64,000 bases of DNA. Source: Jannaschia sp. M317. Its GTDB lineage: Bacteria > Pseudomonadota > Alphaproteobacteria > Rhodobacterales > Rhodobacteraceae. Location of the stretch: NCBI RefSeq assembly GCF_025141175.1, contig NZ_CP081155.1, positions 2,013,001-2,077,000 on the forward strand. Direction: 5' to 3'. Of the stretch, positions 53,337 through 63,184 are shown in pieces (positions within the stretch are counted from its first letter, which is position 1; each line of letters starts with the position of its first letter). The position numbers and the translations under genes were made by a program. Under the pieces are notes generated by a model that ran no database searches, had not been told where the DNA came from, and saw only the letters and a list, made by a program, of their open reading frames with translations.

Positions 53337-54053
53337 ATGGCCGAGCGCTATGAACCCAAGGGCCGTCTGGGCCGCGCCATTCACACATTGGAAGAAACCG
53401 CGATCGCGCTCCTGCTGGGGGTGATGACGTTGTTGACCTTTCTGGCCGTCGTGCTGCGCTATGTCTTCAACAGCCAGTTGATCTGGTCGCTGGAGGTGAT
53501 CCTGATCCTCTTTGCATGGCTCGTGATTTTCGGGGTCAGCTACGGTTTCAAGGTGACGGCGCACCTGGGCGTCGATGCCCTGACCAATGTTTTGCCCAGC
53601 CGGGGCAAGCGCATCTGCGCGCTGCTGGCCGGGGCCGTCACCATCGCCTATGCGGTGTTCCTGATGAAAGGCGCCTGGGATTACTGGGCGCCCTTCGCCG
53701 CGCTGGAGCGGACCTCGGGCCGCTGGTTGCCCACCGGGTTCGAGCAGACCCGCGATCAGGCCTGGTTCGTGACCGATCAGGTGCCGCCGATGCGTTGGCT
53801 GTTTGGCTGGCTGGAGCCGCTGATCAACCAGGGCGAAGAATATGAAAAGCTGCCCCGCGTCATTCCCTACGTCATTCTGCCGTTCGGCTGTGGCCTGATC
53901 CTGTTCCGGGTCGTGCAGGCCGTCATCGAAGTCGCGCGCGGTCTGCGCAGCGGGCTGATCGTCAGCCACGAGGCAGAAGACGCCGTCGAGGAAGTCGCCG
54001 CCCAGCACCGCGCCGAGGCCGAAGCCAACGCGCCCCAGGCCGGGAGGGCCTGA
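53337..54053 (+). CDS. dctQ: TRAP transporter small membrane subunit DctQ
   Basis: This 238-residue protein has four hydrophobic segments (about 20-45, 55-75, 95-115 and 180-205). FVLRYVFNSQLIWSLE-like sequence in the first pair (VVLRYVFNSQLIWS) and an inserted soluble loop of about 55 residues before the last segment match the larger DctQ of Rhodobacter. It bridges DctP and DctM. The dctM start is three bases past its stop. Confidence 0.94.
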   Translation: MAERYEPKGRLGRAIHTLEETAIALLLGVMTLLTFLAVVLRYVFNSQLIWSLEVILILFAWLVIFGVSYGFKVTAHLGVDALTNVLPSRGKRICALLAGAVTIAYAVFLMKGAWDYWAPFAALERTSGRWLPTGFEQTRDQAWFVTDQVPPMRWLFGWLEPLINQGEEYEKLPRVIPYVILPFGCGLILFRVVQAVIEVARGLRSGLIVSHEAEDAVEEVAAQHRAEAEANAPQAGRA

Positions 54054-54056
54054 ACC

Positions 54057-55541
54057 ATGGAAGTCATCCTTCTTTTCGTCATGATCGTGGGGCTTTTGCT
54101 GATCGGTGTGCCGATTGCCGTCTCGCTCGGCTTCAGCTCGATCTTTTTCCTGCTGGCCTTTTCCGACACCTCCCTGGGGTCCATCGCCCAGAGTTTTTAT
54201 CAAGCGATGGCCGGGCATTACACGCTGCTGGCGATCCCGTTCTTCATCCTGGCCTCGTCCTTCATGTCGACGGGCGGTGTGGCGCGGCGGATCATCCGGT
54301 TCTCGGTGGCCTGCGTGGGGCACCTGCGGGGCGGTCTGGCGATTGCGGGTGTCTTTGCCTGCATGATGTTCGCGGCCCTGTCCGGGTCGTCGCCCGCCAC
54401 CGTGGTCGCCATTGGCACGATCGTCATCACGGCGATGAAGCAGGCGGGCTATACCAAGGAATTCGCCGCAGGCGTTATCTGTAACGCGGGCACGCTGGGC
54501 ATCCTGATCCCGCCGTCGATTGTCATGGTCGTTTATGCCTCGGCCACCGATGTGTCGGTCGGGCGGATGTTCCTGGCAGGCGTCATTCCGGGCCTGATGG
54601 CGGGTCTGATGCTGATGATCACGATCTACGTCTTTGCCCGTATCAAGAACATGCCCAAGGGGCAGTTCGCCGGTTGGGGAGAGATCTGGGCGTCGTTCCG
54701 CGAGGCCTTCTGGGGTCTGATGCTGATCGTCATCATCATGGTCGGGATCTATGGTGTGCCGGGCATCACCAAGGCGATCTTTACGCCGACCGAAGCGGCG
54801 GCCGTGGCCTCTGTCTATGCCTTCATCGTGGCGGTCTTTGTCTATCGCGACATCGGCCCGCTGGCCGCGAAGGAAACCCAGAGCTTGTCCGCCGCAGTCG
54901 CAGGTCCGGTTCAGGGCACGCCCAAGTCGCTGCTGCAGGCCCCCTGGGCCCTGGTGACGGCCCTGTGGCACAAGGACACGCGGCACACCTTGCTGGACGC
55001 CGGCAAGCTGACCGTGACCTTGATGTTCATCATCGCCAACGCGCTGATCCTCAAGCACGTGCTGACCGACGAGCAGATCCCGCAGTCCATCGCGGCGGCC
55101 ATGTTGTCGGCGGGTCTGGGGCCAATCACCTTTCTGATCGTGGTCAACGTCATCCTGCTGATCGGCGGTCAATTCATGGAGCCGTCGGGCCTGTTGGTCA
55201 TCGTGGCACCACTGGTGTTCCCGATCGGGCTGCAACTGGGCATCGACCCGATCCACCTGGGCATCATCATGGTGGTCAACATGGAGATCGGGATGATCAC
55301 GCCGCCGGTGGGTCTGAACCTCTTCGTGACGTCGGGCGTGGCGGGGATGTCGATGATGTCGGTCGTCCGCGCGGCGGCCCCGTTCCTGGCGGTGTTGTTC
55401 GTGTTCCTGATCCTGGTGACCTACATCCCCGCGATCTCGACCTATTTGCCGAACTCGGTGATGGGACCGCAGATCAACTGCGCGAATGGGGGCGCGAATT
55501 CGCTGGACCTGGCGTTCTGCGAGGCGCGCGCGGCGCGGTAA
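54057..55541 (+). CDS. dctM: TRAP transporter large membrane subunit DctM
   Basis: This 494-residue sodium-coupled permease subunit has about 12 membrane segments. Family segments are FMSTGGVARRI, GSSPATVVAIGTI, NAGTLGILIPPSIVMVVY and MITPPVGLNLFV. It is about 55 residues longer than typical DctM proteins because of an extra loop near 270-325. It also ends in a tail with two cysteines. It completes the dctPQM operon. Confidence 0.95.
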   Translation: MEVILLFVMIVGLLLIGVPIAVSLGFSSIFFLLAFSDTSLGSIAQSFYQAMAGHYTLLAIPFFILASSFMSTGGVARRIIRFSVACVGHLRGGLAIAGVFACMMFAALSGSSPATVVAIGTIVITAMKQAGYTKEFAAGVICNAGTLGILIPPSIVMVVYASATDVSVGRMFLAGVIPGLMAGLMLMITIYVFARIKNMPKGQFAGWGEIWASFREAFWGLMLIVIIMVGIYGVPGITKAIFTPTEAAAVASVYAFIVAVFVYRDIGPLAAKETQSLSAAVAGPVQGTPKSLLQAPWALVTALWHKDTRHTLLDAGKLTVTLMFIIANALILKHVLTDEQIPQSIAAAMLSAGLGPITFLIVVNVILLIGGQFMEPSGLLVIVAPLVFPIGLQLGIDPIHLGIIMVVNMEIGMITPPVGLNLFVTSGVAGMSMMSVVRAAAPFLAVLFVFLILVTYIPAISTYLPNSVMGPQINCANGGANSLDLAFCEARAAR

Positions 55542-55568
55542 GGGCGGCAGCTATCGCAGGATTGGGGT

Positions 55569-55594
55569 GCAGGGCGGGGATTTCCCCGCCCTGC
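55569..55594. terminator. Terminator between dctM and tpiA
   Basis: GCAGGGCGGGGA/TCCCCGCCCTGC is a perfect 12-base stem lying between convergent genes, 27 bases past the dctM stop and 10 before the tpiA stop. T-runs are short, so strength is uncertain. Confidence 0.65.
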
Positions 55595-55604
55595 GTCGTT
55601 TCCG

Positions 55605-56312
55605 TCAGGACGCGGCGAGCGCCTCGGCGATGGGCAGGAAATCCGCAGCCTTGAGGCTGGCCCCGCCGACCAGGGCACCGTTCACATTGGTCAATGCAAA
55701 CAGCTCGGCCGCATTGGCCGCCTTGACCGATCCGCCGTAGAGCAGCGCGAAATCCGCGCCCAGCTTGCCGCGCAGGAAATCGTGCACCTCGGCCACCTGG
55801 TCTGGCGTGGCGACGCGGCCGGTGCCGATGGCCCAGACCGGCTCATAGGCGATGACGGTGTTTTCGGGCGTGGCCCCATCGGGCAGCGAGCCGTCGAGTT
55901 GTTCGGTCAGAACGGCGATGGTCTGCTCGGCCTCGCGCTGATCCAGGGTTTCGCCGATGCACAGGATCGCGGTCAGACCGGCGCGCCAGGCGGCTTCGGT
56001 CTGGGCACGGACATGGGCGTCGGTTTCGCCGTGGTCGGTGCGGCGCTCGGAGTGGCCGGTGATGCAGAACGTGGCCCCGGCGTCGGCCAGCATCTCGGGC
56101 GAGAGGTCACCGGTATGGGCCCCCGACGTGTTCGGGTGGCAATATTGACCGCCGGAGGCCAAGCTTTCGGGCATCGCCGCCAGCAGGGTCGCGGGCGGGC
56201 AGATCAGGGTGACCGCGCCGTCCGGTGCGCCTTTGGCAATCGCCTCGGCTTCGGCCAGGGCGGCGCGCGTTCCGTTCATTTTCCAGTTTCCGGCGGCGTA
56301 CTTGGTGGGCAT
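55605..56312 (-). CDS. tpiA: Triosephosphate isomerase
   Basis: TpiA interconverts DHAP and GAP in glycolysis. The 235-residue product has the catalytic Lys in AGNWKMNG, the His in ITGHSERR, the Glu in [11 protein letters not shown] and the phosphate-binding [10 protein letters not shown] and GALVGGASL. It is slightly shorter than typical (about 245-255) because of a compact [13 protein letters not shown] loop. The start at 56312 is the family start. Confidence 0.97.
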   Translation of the reverse strand: MPTKYAAGNWKMNGTRAALAEAEAIAKGAPDGAVTLICPPATLLAAMPESLASGGQYCHPNTSGAHTGDLSPEMLADAGATFCITGHSERRTDHGETDAHVRAQTEAAWRAGLTAILCIGETLDQREAEQTIAVLTEQLDGSLPDGATPENTVIAYEPVWAIGTGRVATPDQVAEVHDFLRGKLGADFALLYGGSVKAANAAELFALTNVNGALVGGASLKAADFLPIAEALAAS

Positions 56313-56383
56313 CGGTCGGGTCCTTCCGTTGGCGATTTTCCCGTCTCTAGCATGCAGGCAGCGATTGCGTAGCCCCGAAGCAA

Positions 56384-56415
56384 AATACGCGCGCCCCGCG
56401 AGGGGCGCGCGTATT
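56384..56415 (-). terminator. Intrinsic terminator of the GDPD gene
   Basis: A perfect 14-base stem (AATACGCGCGCCCC and its complement) with a GCGA loop lies 28 bases past the GDPD stop and is followed on the leftward strand by TTTTGCTT. It is the strongest terminator in the window. Confidence 0.9.
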
Positions 56416-56442
56416 CCGGCGCAAGTTGGGCGTTGGCCCGCG

Positions 56443-57648
56443 TCAGAGACCCATGCAGTTCGCGTAGAATGTCGTGGTCGCAGGCCAGTCCGAGAAGACG
56501 CCGACGACGCCCACGTCCTGCGCCAGCACGTCCAGCACTTCGTAGGTGACGGCGTCGTTGTCGGTGACCTCTTCGATCGACTGGAAATACCAGCCGCCGC
56601 CACCGGCCAGCGGGCCGGACCGTTCCAGCGTCCAGGTGATCATGCCCAGATCGGCCTCTTTCGCAGCCTTGGCCAGGGCCGAGGGAATGATGGCACCGTT
56701 TTCGGTGGTCACCAGCATCCACATCGGGGGGGCGATGTAGTTGATGCCCTGCGCCTTCAGCTCTTGCATGGTGTCGGGCCAGGTGGCCGGATCGTGGGGC
56801 GAATAGCCTTCGATGTCGTATTCATCCATCAGATAGACGGCCTGACGCCCGAATTCCGGCGCGCTCTCGATCCAGTAGAGAATGTCTTCCTTGAGGAAGC
56901 TTTGCAGCCAGACGCGCGACGGATCGATGCCCGCGGCCACGTATTCATCGACCATCTTCTGCGCATAGTCGGCCTGAGAGAAGCCGTTGTGCGGCATCTC
57001 GACCGAGGGGGTCTTCAGCTCGGGCGTGAAATCCGCGCCCAGCTTGTCGAACAGCGCGATGCTTTCGGCATGGGTCATCAGGGTCGCACCATCCACGAAC
57101 AGGTCGGTGCGGTAATCGGCGGTGCCGCCCTGATAGGCTTCGGGCGTGGTCGCGCGGCTGTCGGAGGCGTCCATCTTGGGGGCGAGCGTGCGGAACTCGG
57201 CCAGGGTGATTTCCGAGGTGCGGCATTCGGCCTTGGCACCCGTTTCACCGTCTGCGGCGGTAAACGGCACGTTGCAGGTTTCGGCCAGATCGGTGGTCAG
57301 GATGTTGGTGGTGGTGTGCAGGTCGTTCTGCGCGTGGCGGCAGACCAGCTCATGATCCTTGGTAAAGGTCACGTCGCATTCCAGGATGCCCGCCCCCATG
57401 CGCGCGGCGGCGACGTTGGATTCCACGGTGTGCTCTGGGAACATCAGCGGTGCGCCACGATGCCCGATCGAAAACTTGGAGGTCTGGGGCATCTGGCCCA
57501 GGCAGGACTGAAGCTTGGTCTTCAGCGCGCCATCATCCAGCTTGTCGATCAGGTAGGCAGGGCGCGGACCATAGGTCAGCGTGTCCTGAGCGAGAACGGG
57601 CAGGGCGGCGCCAGTGATCAGGAGCGCGGCGGAAAGGGTGCGGAGCAT
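56443..57648 (-). CDS. Periplasmic glycerophosphodiester phosphodiesterase
   Basis: GDPD cuts glycerophosphodiesters to glycerol-3-phosphate and an alcohol. The 401-residue protein has a signal peptide (about 1-20, VLAQ) and a TIM barrel with [16 protein letters not shown] (catalytic His and metal Glu), [11 protein letters not shown] (metal Glu/Asp) and the second catalytic His in LVCRHAQND. Extra cysteines (SCLGQ, TCNVP, ECRTS, NCMGL) suggest disulfides suited to the periplasm. Confidence 0.93.
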   Translation of the reverse strand: MLRTLSAALLITGAALPVLAQDTLTYGPRPAYLIDKLDDGALKTKLQSCLGQMPQTSKFSIGHRGAPLMFPEHTVESNVAAARMGAGILECDVTFTKDHELVCRHAQNDLHTTTNILTTDLAETCNVPFTAADGETGAKAECRTSEITLAEFRTLAPKMDASDSRATTPEAYQGGTADYRTDLFVDGATLMTHAESIALFDKLGADFTPELKTPSVEMPHNGFSQADYAQKMVDEYVAAGIDPSRVWLQSFLKEDILYWIESAPEFGRQAVYLMDEYDIEGYSPHDPATWPDTMQELKAQGINYIAPPMWMLVTTENGAIIPSALAKAAKEADLGMITWTLERSGPLAGGGGWYFQSIEEVTDNDAVTYEVLDVLAQDVGVVGVFSDWPATTTFYANCMGL

Positions 57649-57736
57649 GTCAGCCTCGGTTTGTTAAGACCTGGCTGCAATCCTCGGCACCGATGACGGC
57701 CCGATGACAAAGCGATGAATTTCACGCGACGGGCGG

Positions 57737-58105
57737 TCAGCCGTTCTGCGTCAGGCTTTCGTCGAACTTGATCGATTCACCGCAACCGCAGGCGTCGACG
57801 ACGTTCGGGTTGCGGAACTTGAAGCCTGATTCCAGCAACGAGGTTTCGTAGTCGATCTCGGTGCCGAACAGGAACATCTGCGCCATGGGGGCGATCAGAA
57901 CGCGGGCCCCGCCCTCGACCTCGACGACCTCGTCGTGGGTTTCGACCTGGGACACGTAGTCCATGGTGTATTCCATGCCCGCACAGCCGCCTTTCTTGAC
58001 GCCGATGCGCAGGCCCGCTGCCTCCTGCTTTTGCATGAGGCGGGCGATCTGTTTTGCGGCGGCGGGGGTCACCGTGACGGGGGACTGGCCGGGGATGGCG
58101 AACAT
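57737..58105 (-). CDS. A-type iron-sulfur carrier protein (HesB/IscA/SufA family)
   Basis: The 122-residue protein carries the three conserved cysteines, one in KKGGCAGMEY and two in DACGCGES. It delivers or holds Fe-S clusters during assembly. GGAGTG precedes ATG 58105. It is 60 bases downstream of the MscS gene stop on the same strand. With the SufT-like gene at 60 kb it suggests a loose Fe-S neighbourhood, but no sufBCD is in the window. Confidence 0.93.
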   Translation of the reverse strand: MFAIPGQSPVTVTPAAAKQIARLMQKQEAAGLRIGVKKGGCAGMEYTMDYVSQVETHDEVVEVEGGARVLIAPMAQMFLFGTEIDYETSLLESGFKFRNPNVVDACGCGESIKFDESLTQNG

Positions 58106-58165
58106 GGGCGGCACTCCTTCGCCCACAACTTAAGGGCGCTGGCCGGGCGGCTCAAGGGGCGGCGG

Positions 58166-59851
58166 TCATGCGGCTTCGGCGGGTGTCACATCGGGGAAGA
58201 CGGGCGCATCGCTTGCCTCTTCGATCTTGCGCGCCTCGACGATCAGACGTTCGCGGATCGTGCAGGCCACCTCCCACGAGGTGTTGGGGTCGGCGCAGGG
58301 CACCGAGAACCAGACATCGACACCGAACACGTCCTGACCGGCCACGTTGACCGAGGCGGCTTCCCTCTCGCCCAGCTCCTCGCCCAGATCGGTGTCGGAC
58401 ACCTCGTCCAGGATCGCCATGAACACGTCCCTCAGTTTCGAGACATCGGCGGTCGGGGCCAGTTTGAATTTGAGGATGCGCAGCATGGCGGGGTCCTGCA
58501 ACGACCAGTTGGAAAAGGTCTCGGAGACGAATTGCTCGACCGGCACGATGACGCGGGTGCCGTCCCAATCGCGCAGCTGCACATAGGTCATGTGGATGCG
58601 TTCGACGTGGCACAGCTCTCCTTTGTAGACGATGCGGTCGCCCACGCGGGCCGACTGGTTCATCGCGATCTGAAGCGAGGCCATGATGTTGCTCAGCACG
58701 TCGCGCGCCGCGAACCCCAGCACGAGGGTCAGCGCGCCGGCGGAGGCCAGCAGTGAAATGCCGAAGCTGCGGAACAGGTCGGCGGTCGACAGCACCACCC
58801 CTGCGCCCAACAGGAAAACCACGATGACCAGGATACGTTTGGCCGCGTTCAGTTTGGTCGCCATGGTCCGGGCATCCTGGCGTTCGGACATGGTCAGGTC
58901 GATATCGTCACCGGGTGCCACCAGGTGATCCAGCGCCGCCTCGATCACGTTGACGATCAGCAAAAGCGCGGCGGTGACGAAGCCGATTGCGATTGCGGGT
59001 GCCAGGAAGATGTCGATCTGGCCAGAAAAGACAAAGACATCGTTGGTGAACAGCCAGACGAGCCAGGTGACGATGGCGATCCGCAGCGGGGTGTTGACCG
59101 CCGAGATGATCCGCGAGGTGATCGGGCGATCGGCACGGGCCGCGAGGGTGGTGACCGCGCGGGACAGGCCGACCCAGACCAGGCCCGCCACCAGGACCAG
59201 AACCGGCAGGCCGATCAGTTCCCACCACATCAGGCCCCAGAATGCGTCGCCCAGCAGGACGGGCGGCAGGCTGGATTCGAACTCGGAGGGGCCGTAGCGC
59301 GCAAAGAGCGCGGGCACATCGGCCACGGTGCCCCGGTCGAACATCCAGACCGGATCGCCATCTTCGCCCGCCTTCACGCGGGTCAGTCGGATAGCGGACG
59401 GCACGGGGTCCAGATCCAGCTCTCGGAGCAGGAGCGAGCGGCGCGGCTCTCCGGCCTGGACCTCTTGCTGGCTGCCCAGCACTTGCAGGCCGTCCGGGCG
59501 CCCGTTGAGCGCGGACCAATCCAGCACCGCCTTGCGGTCGATGACGGAATACAATTGCTGCGCCAACAGCGGCCCGCGCGCGGCTTGCGCCTCGGGGACG
59601 ACATCGGCCAGATCAAGGGTGCGGGCCGCGCGGTTCCAGTCTTTCTTGGCGGCGGCGTCCAGAAAGGTCTGCATCACGGCGCGGGGCGTGCGCAGGTCAG
59701 ATGCAGGCAGCGGCGCGGCCAGCCCGGTATTCAGACTGTCGACGGTAAACCAGGGATCCTCGGCCCGGGCGGGGCCGACGGTCAGGGCCTGCAGGATCCC
59801 GAGACACAGGATGCAGGTAGCGAAAAAGCGGCGAAGACGGGTGCTGGTCAT
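58166..59851 (-). CDS. Mechanosensitive ion channel, MscS family
   Basis: The 561-residue protein has a signal peptide (1-30), a periplasmic domain (about 30-200), four or five membrane segments (200-400) and the MscS core. The pore helix shows GALTLVLGFAARDVLSNIMASL, and the beta domain has VGDRIVYKGELCHVERIHMTYVQLRDWDGTRVIVPVEQF. It releases solutes at hypo-osmotic shock; the size places it among the larger MscS variants. Confidence 0.93.
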   Translation of the reverse strand: MTSTRLRRFFATCILCLGILQALTVGPARAEDPWFTVDSLNTGLAAPLPASDLRTPRAVMQTFLDAAAKKDWNRAARTLDLADVVPEAQAARGPLLAQQLYSVIDRKAVLDWSALNGRPDGLQVLGSQQEVQAGEPRRSLLLRELDLDPVPSAIRLTRVKAGEDGDPVWMFDRGTVADVPALFARYGPSEFESSLPPVLLGDAFWGLMWWELIGLPVLVLVAGLVWVGLSRAVTTLAARADRPITSRIISAVNTPLRIAIVTWLVWLFTNDVFVFSGQIDIFLAPAIAIGFVTAALLLIVNVIEAALDHLVAPGDDIDLTMSERQDARTMATKLNAAKRILVIVVFLLGAGVVLSTADLFRSFGISLLASAGALTLVLGFAARDVLSNIMASLQIAMNQSARVGDRIVYKGELCHVERIHMTYVQLRDWDGTRVIVPVEQFVSETFSNWSLQDPAMLRILKFKLAPTADVSKLRDVFMAILDEVSDTDLGEELGEREAASVNVAGQDVFGVDVWFSVPCADPNTSWEVACTIRERLIVEARKIEEASDAPVFPDVTPAEAA

Positions 59852-59858
59852 ACGGTTG

Positions 59859-59880
59859 CAACGCCCGGAACCGGGCGTTG
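59859..59880 (-). terminator. Hairpin between the SufT-like gene and mscS
   Basis: CAACGCCCGG/CCGGGCGTTG pairs perfectly over eight or more bases, 23 bases past the SufT-like stop and just before the mscS start. No T-run follows. Confidence 0.4.
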
Positions 59881-59902
59881 TTCCGCAAGACCGGGGCCGG
59901 GG

Positions 59903-60277
59903 TTACATGAACCCCAGTTCCAGACGTGCCTCGTCAGACATCATTTCCATGCCCCAGGGCGGCTCCCACGTCAGATCGACATCGACGGTGCGCACGCCCG
60001 GCACGGCGGCCACGGCATCCGCGACCCAACCCGGCATCTCACCGGCGACGGGGCAGCCGGGGGCAGTCAGGGTCATGATGATGCGGGCATCATTCTCGGG
60101 ATTGATGTCGATGGTATAGACGAGACCGAGGTCGAAGATATTTACCGGAATTTCCGGGTCAAAGACGCTGCGGCAGGCGTCGACGATCGGCTCGTGCAGG
60201 GGGTGATCCGTCGTCGACGGCGCGATCAGGGGCGCGCCTTCCAGCGGGGCATCGGCAGGGGTCGTGTCGGGGCTCAT
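59903..60277 (-). CDS. DUF59/MIP18-family Fe-S assembly protein (SufT-like)
   Basis: The 124-residue protein has IVDACRSVFDPEIPVNIFDLGL, TLTAPGCPVAGEMPGWV with the conserved cysteine, and WEPPWGMEMM, all typical of SufT-type DUF59 proteins that help mature Fe-S proteins. ATG 60277 follows GGAGACAG. A poly-Ala/Pro leader of about 25 residues precedes the domain. Confidence 0.92.
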   Translation of the reverse strand: MSPDTTPADAPLEGAPLIAPSTTDHPLHEPIVDACRSVFDPEIPVNIFDLGLVYTIDINPENDARIIMTLTAPGCPVAGEMPGWVADAVAAVPGVRTVDVDLTWEPPWGMEMMSDEARLELGFM

Positions 60278-60590
60278 GGCTGTCTCCGGTGGGGCTGAGG
60301 CCCGCGCGCGGGCTTTCTTGACTGAAAACATAAGGATTGCGCGTGGCGGGGTAAAGGGCAGGGGCCCAAGGGATTGCCCCCCCCAAACAAGGGGGATGCG
60401 GCGTCGCAGCATTTGCGCTACTGAAACCACACTTCAGCACGTAGAATTTTTCCTTTCGATCGGGCGGTTGCCTGAACGGCTGAGGGGCGTGGAGTGAGTG
60501 CCGCGCCCCTTTCGCCCGTCTGCTGCTGCGCTTTTCCCTGCCTTTGTGCCGTGCTACGGCCCCCATCCTGCGCATCCGTCAGGAGGGATC
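60278..60590. other. 313-base gene-free stretch upstream of tgt
   Basis: This gap lies between the divergent SufT-like and tgt genes and must hold both promoters. It contains a C-run/G-run pair (60379-60402) and, 82 bases before tgt, the hairpin at 60484-60509. No tRNA, coding frame or preQ1 riboswitch was recognised. The AT-richer part near 60440 is a likely promoter zone. Confidence 0.45.
60484..60509 (+). terminator. Terminator-like hairpin upstream of tgt
   Basis: GGGGCGTGG/CCGCGCCCC pairs over nine positions with an eight-base loop and is followed by TTTC. It lies before, not after, a gene, so it may end a small untranslated transcript or act as an attenuator of tgt. Confidence 0.45.
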
Positions 60591-61721
60591 ATGGACAAGT
60601 CATTCAGTTTCGCGGTCTCTGCCACCGATGGAAAGGCGCGCCGGGGCACCATCCATACCCCACGCGGCGAAATCAGAACGCCCGCCTTCATGCCAGTCGG
60701 CACCGCCGCCACGGTCAAGGCAATGCTGCCGGGATCGGTGCGCGAAACCGGGGCCGATATCCTGTTGGGCAATACCTATCACCTGATGCTGCGGCCGACG
60801 GCGGAACGGATCGACCGGCTGGGCGGGTTGCATCAGTTCATGAACTGGGATCGCCCCATTCTGACGGATTCGGGTGGATTTCAGGTCATGAGCCTGGGCG
60901 CGCTGCGCAAGTTGACCGAAGACGGGGTGACCTTCAAAAGCCATATCGACGGGTCGAAACACAGCCTTACGCCCGAGCGCTCGATGGAGATTCAGCAATT
61001 GCTGGGGTCCGACATCGTGATGTGTTTCGATGAATGTCCCGCCCTTCCGGCCGACCGGGACCGCATTGCCGAATCGATGCGCCTGTCGATGCGCTGGGCC
61101 GCGCGGTCCAGGGACGCCTTTGGCGACCGGCCCGGGCACGCGCTGTTCGGGATCCAACAGGGCGGGCTGGAACAGGATTTGCGCGCCGAAAGCGCCGAAG
61201 CCCTGCGCGGCATCGGATTCGATGGCTACGCGATTGGCGGGTTGGCCGTGGGCGAGGGGCAGGAGGCGATGTTCGACGTCCTCGACTATGCGCCCGACCA
61301 GCTGCCGACGGACAAGCCTCGCTATCTCATGGGGGTGGGCAAGCCCGACGACATCGTGGGGGCGGTGGCGCGGGGCGTCGACATGATGGATTGCGTCCTG
61401 CCGTCGCGGTCCGGGCGCACGGGCCAGGCCTGGACCCGGCGCGGACAGGTCAACATCCGCAATGCGCGCCACGCAGACGATCCGCGTCCGCTGGACGAAA
61501 CCTGCACCTGTCCCGCCTGTCGTGGCTATTCGCGTGCTTACCTGCACCACGTCACACGCGCCAAGGAGATGATCGCGGGGATGCTGCTGACTTGGCACAA
61601 CCTGCATTATTTTCAGGAAATCATGCAGGGCATGCGCGACGCCATCGAAGCGGGGACCTTTGCCGATTGGCAGGCCGCATTCCATGCGCAAAGGGCCGAT
61701 GGAGATATCGACCGGCTTTAG
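60591..61721 (+). CDS. tgt: tRNA-guanine transglycosylase
   Basis: Tgt exchanges guanine 34 of certain tRNAs for preQ1 in queuosine synthesis. The 376-residue protein has the substrate Asp in [11 protein letters not shown], the nucleophile region [18 protein letters not shown], and the zinc site [23 protein letters not shown] precedes ATG 60591. QueA, the next step, is at 35.6 kb in this window. Confidence 0.97.
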   Translation: MDKSFSFAVSATDGKARRGTIHTPRGEIRTPAFMPVGTAATVKAMLPGSVRETGADILLGNTYHLMLRPTAERIDRLGGLHQFMNWDRPILTDSGGFQVMSLGALRKLTEDGVTFKSHIDGSKHSLTPERSMEIQQLLGSDIVMCFDECPALPADRDRIAESMRLSMRWAARSRDAFGDRPGHALFGIQQGGLEQDLRAESAEALRGIGFDGYAIGGLAVGEGQEAMFDVLDYAPDQLPTDKPRYLMGVGKPDDIVGAVARGVDMMDCVLPSRSGRTGQAWTRRGQVNIRNARHADDPRPLDETCTCPACRGYSRAYLHHVTRAKEMIAGMLLTWHNLHYFQEIMQGMRDAIEAGTFADWQAAFHAQRADGDIDRL

Positions 61722-61735
61722 TCGGGGCGGGGGCC

Positions 61736-62896
61736 TCAGCCGCGGGCGCGTCGCAGCAGGGCACCGAGACCGCGCTTGGGTGGGTCCTGCCGGGCGGCGG
61801 CGGGCGCGAAGAACCGATGGAAATCCTCGGTCCCGATTCCGCAGCCGAGCCCGGTCTGCAACAATTTGAACGACCCGCCATCGTTGAGTTCCACCACCAC
61901 GGGCCCGTCCGGCGTCAGGGCCACGTCCATCGTCTGATATTTCAGCGGGGCAAACAGACGCGCCGCGCGGGACACGACGTCGTGCAGATGGTCCCAGTCC
62001 GGCAGGTCCAGACCCATCAGGCCCGGCACTTCGGGATGATCGGCGAGGTATTCCAGCTCCGACCCGCCATCGCGGGCGATGCGGATGACGCGACCGCTGT
62101 CGATGTCGATGCCGCAGGCCAGATTGCCAGCGCGCCAGAAGTTGTCGGCGATGTTGCGGCCCTGGGGCAGTTTGATCACGGCATGACGGACGCACGGCCC
62201 GTTGTGCATCATGAAGATCGCGACGCGGACGGTGGCCAGTGCCGTTGCGTAGGGGGTGATCGCGGCGTGGTTGTGCACCTGCCGTTGCAGCAGGTAGGCG
62301 CGGTCTCCGATTGCGTCGGCCACGAAACGGTCCCAGTCCGTCGCGGGGGCCCCGCTGCGGGTGACGCCATCGCGGTCGGCAGCGTCGATCCGGAAGGCCC
62401 CGGCGCTGGACATGCCCGACAGGTCCTTGCCGAAAAGGCCCTTGCCGCCTTCGGCCAGGACGAGGTCGCGCAGCCCGTCGGCCGACGTGACCGAGGGCAG
62501 GCCGGGGTGCAGGCGGGCGGACCGGTCGAAGACGGCCAATGTCTCCGGCACGGGCACGCCACCTGCCGCCAGGATCAGGCCGGCCAGCGTCTTTTCCTCG
62601 GCCGCTGCGTTCCAACCGCGCGGGTTGACGGCATGGACCATGGGCCAGTGCAGCGCTTCGGACACGAAGGCTGCGCGATCATCGGCATCGAACCGGTCCG
62701 CGTGGTGCAGACCGTAAAAGACGTATTCGGGAAGGGCGAGGCGACCGGGGCCGCGTTCCAGCTTCTTGAATTCCATCGTGACGTCCAGAACCGACCGGCC
62801 CGAGGCCCGCGCGGCGTGGGACAGATAGTCCGAATTCGACAGGGTTACCGGTGTCGATGCCGCCATCTCGCGGTCAAAGGTGGTCTGCTGGGTCAT
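61736..62896 (-). CDS. ATP-grasp protein, sugar-transfer-associated type
   Basis: The protein has 386 residues. The ATP-grasp pattern is seen as GGKGLFGKDLSG, YLLQRQVHNHAAI, TVRVAIFMM and the metal-binding VVVELNDGGSFKLLQ. The N-terminal helical cap has YLSHAARASGRSVLDV and FYGLHHADRF. The family joins an acid and an amine or alcohol; the substrate is unknown. It converges on tgt with a 14-base gap and has no partner biosynthesis genes nearby. The start may be 62896 or 62923. Confidence 0.78.
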   Translation of the reverse strand: MTQQTTFDREMAASTPVTLSNSDYLSHAARASGRSVLDVTMEFKKLERGPGRLALPEYVFYGLHHADRFDADDRAAFVSEALHWPMVHAVNPRGWNAAAEEKTLAGLILAAGGVPVPETLAVFDRSARLHPGLPSVTSADGLRDLVLAEGGKGLFGKDLSGMSSAGAFRIDAADRDGVTRSGAPATDWDRFVADAIGDRAYLLQRQVHNHAAITPYATALATVRVAIFMMHNGPCVRHAVIKLPQGRNIADNFWRAGNLACGIDIDSGRVIRIARDGGSELEYLADHPEVPGLMGLDLPDWDHLHDVVSRAARLFAPLKYQTMDVALTPDGPVVVELNDGGSFKLLQTGLGCGIGTEDFHRFFAPAAARQDPPKRGLGALLRRARG

Positions 62897-63184
62897 TGTT
62901 CTGGCCTTGGGGTCACTGGTCACGATAGCGTTGGATTGAAGACAGTCTGGCGCGGGAATTGGGCATCAATATGGTCGGAAACTCTGGATTTTTGGTGAAT
63001 GTAACCTTGGCTGCGCGCGCTCTCTTGTGCCTGCCGGGGCGGACGGGCAAACTGCTGCAAGAGACGGGAACGAAACCCGCACATTGACGCGAAGCTCAGG
63101 CGTCCCCACCTGTATCGCCCAGAACGGAAGGTCCTCAGGCTGCCGCATCAGGGGCAGGGGACCTTTGCGAAAGGAAAGACAGAC

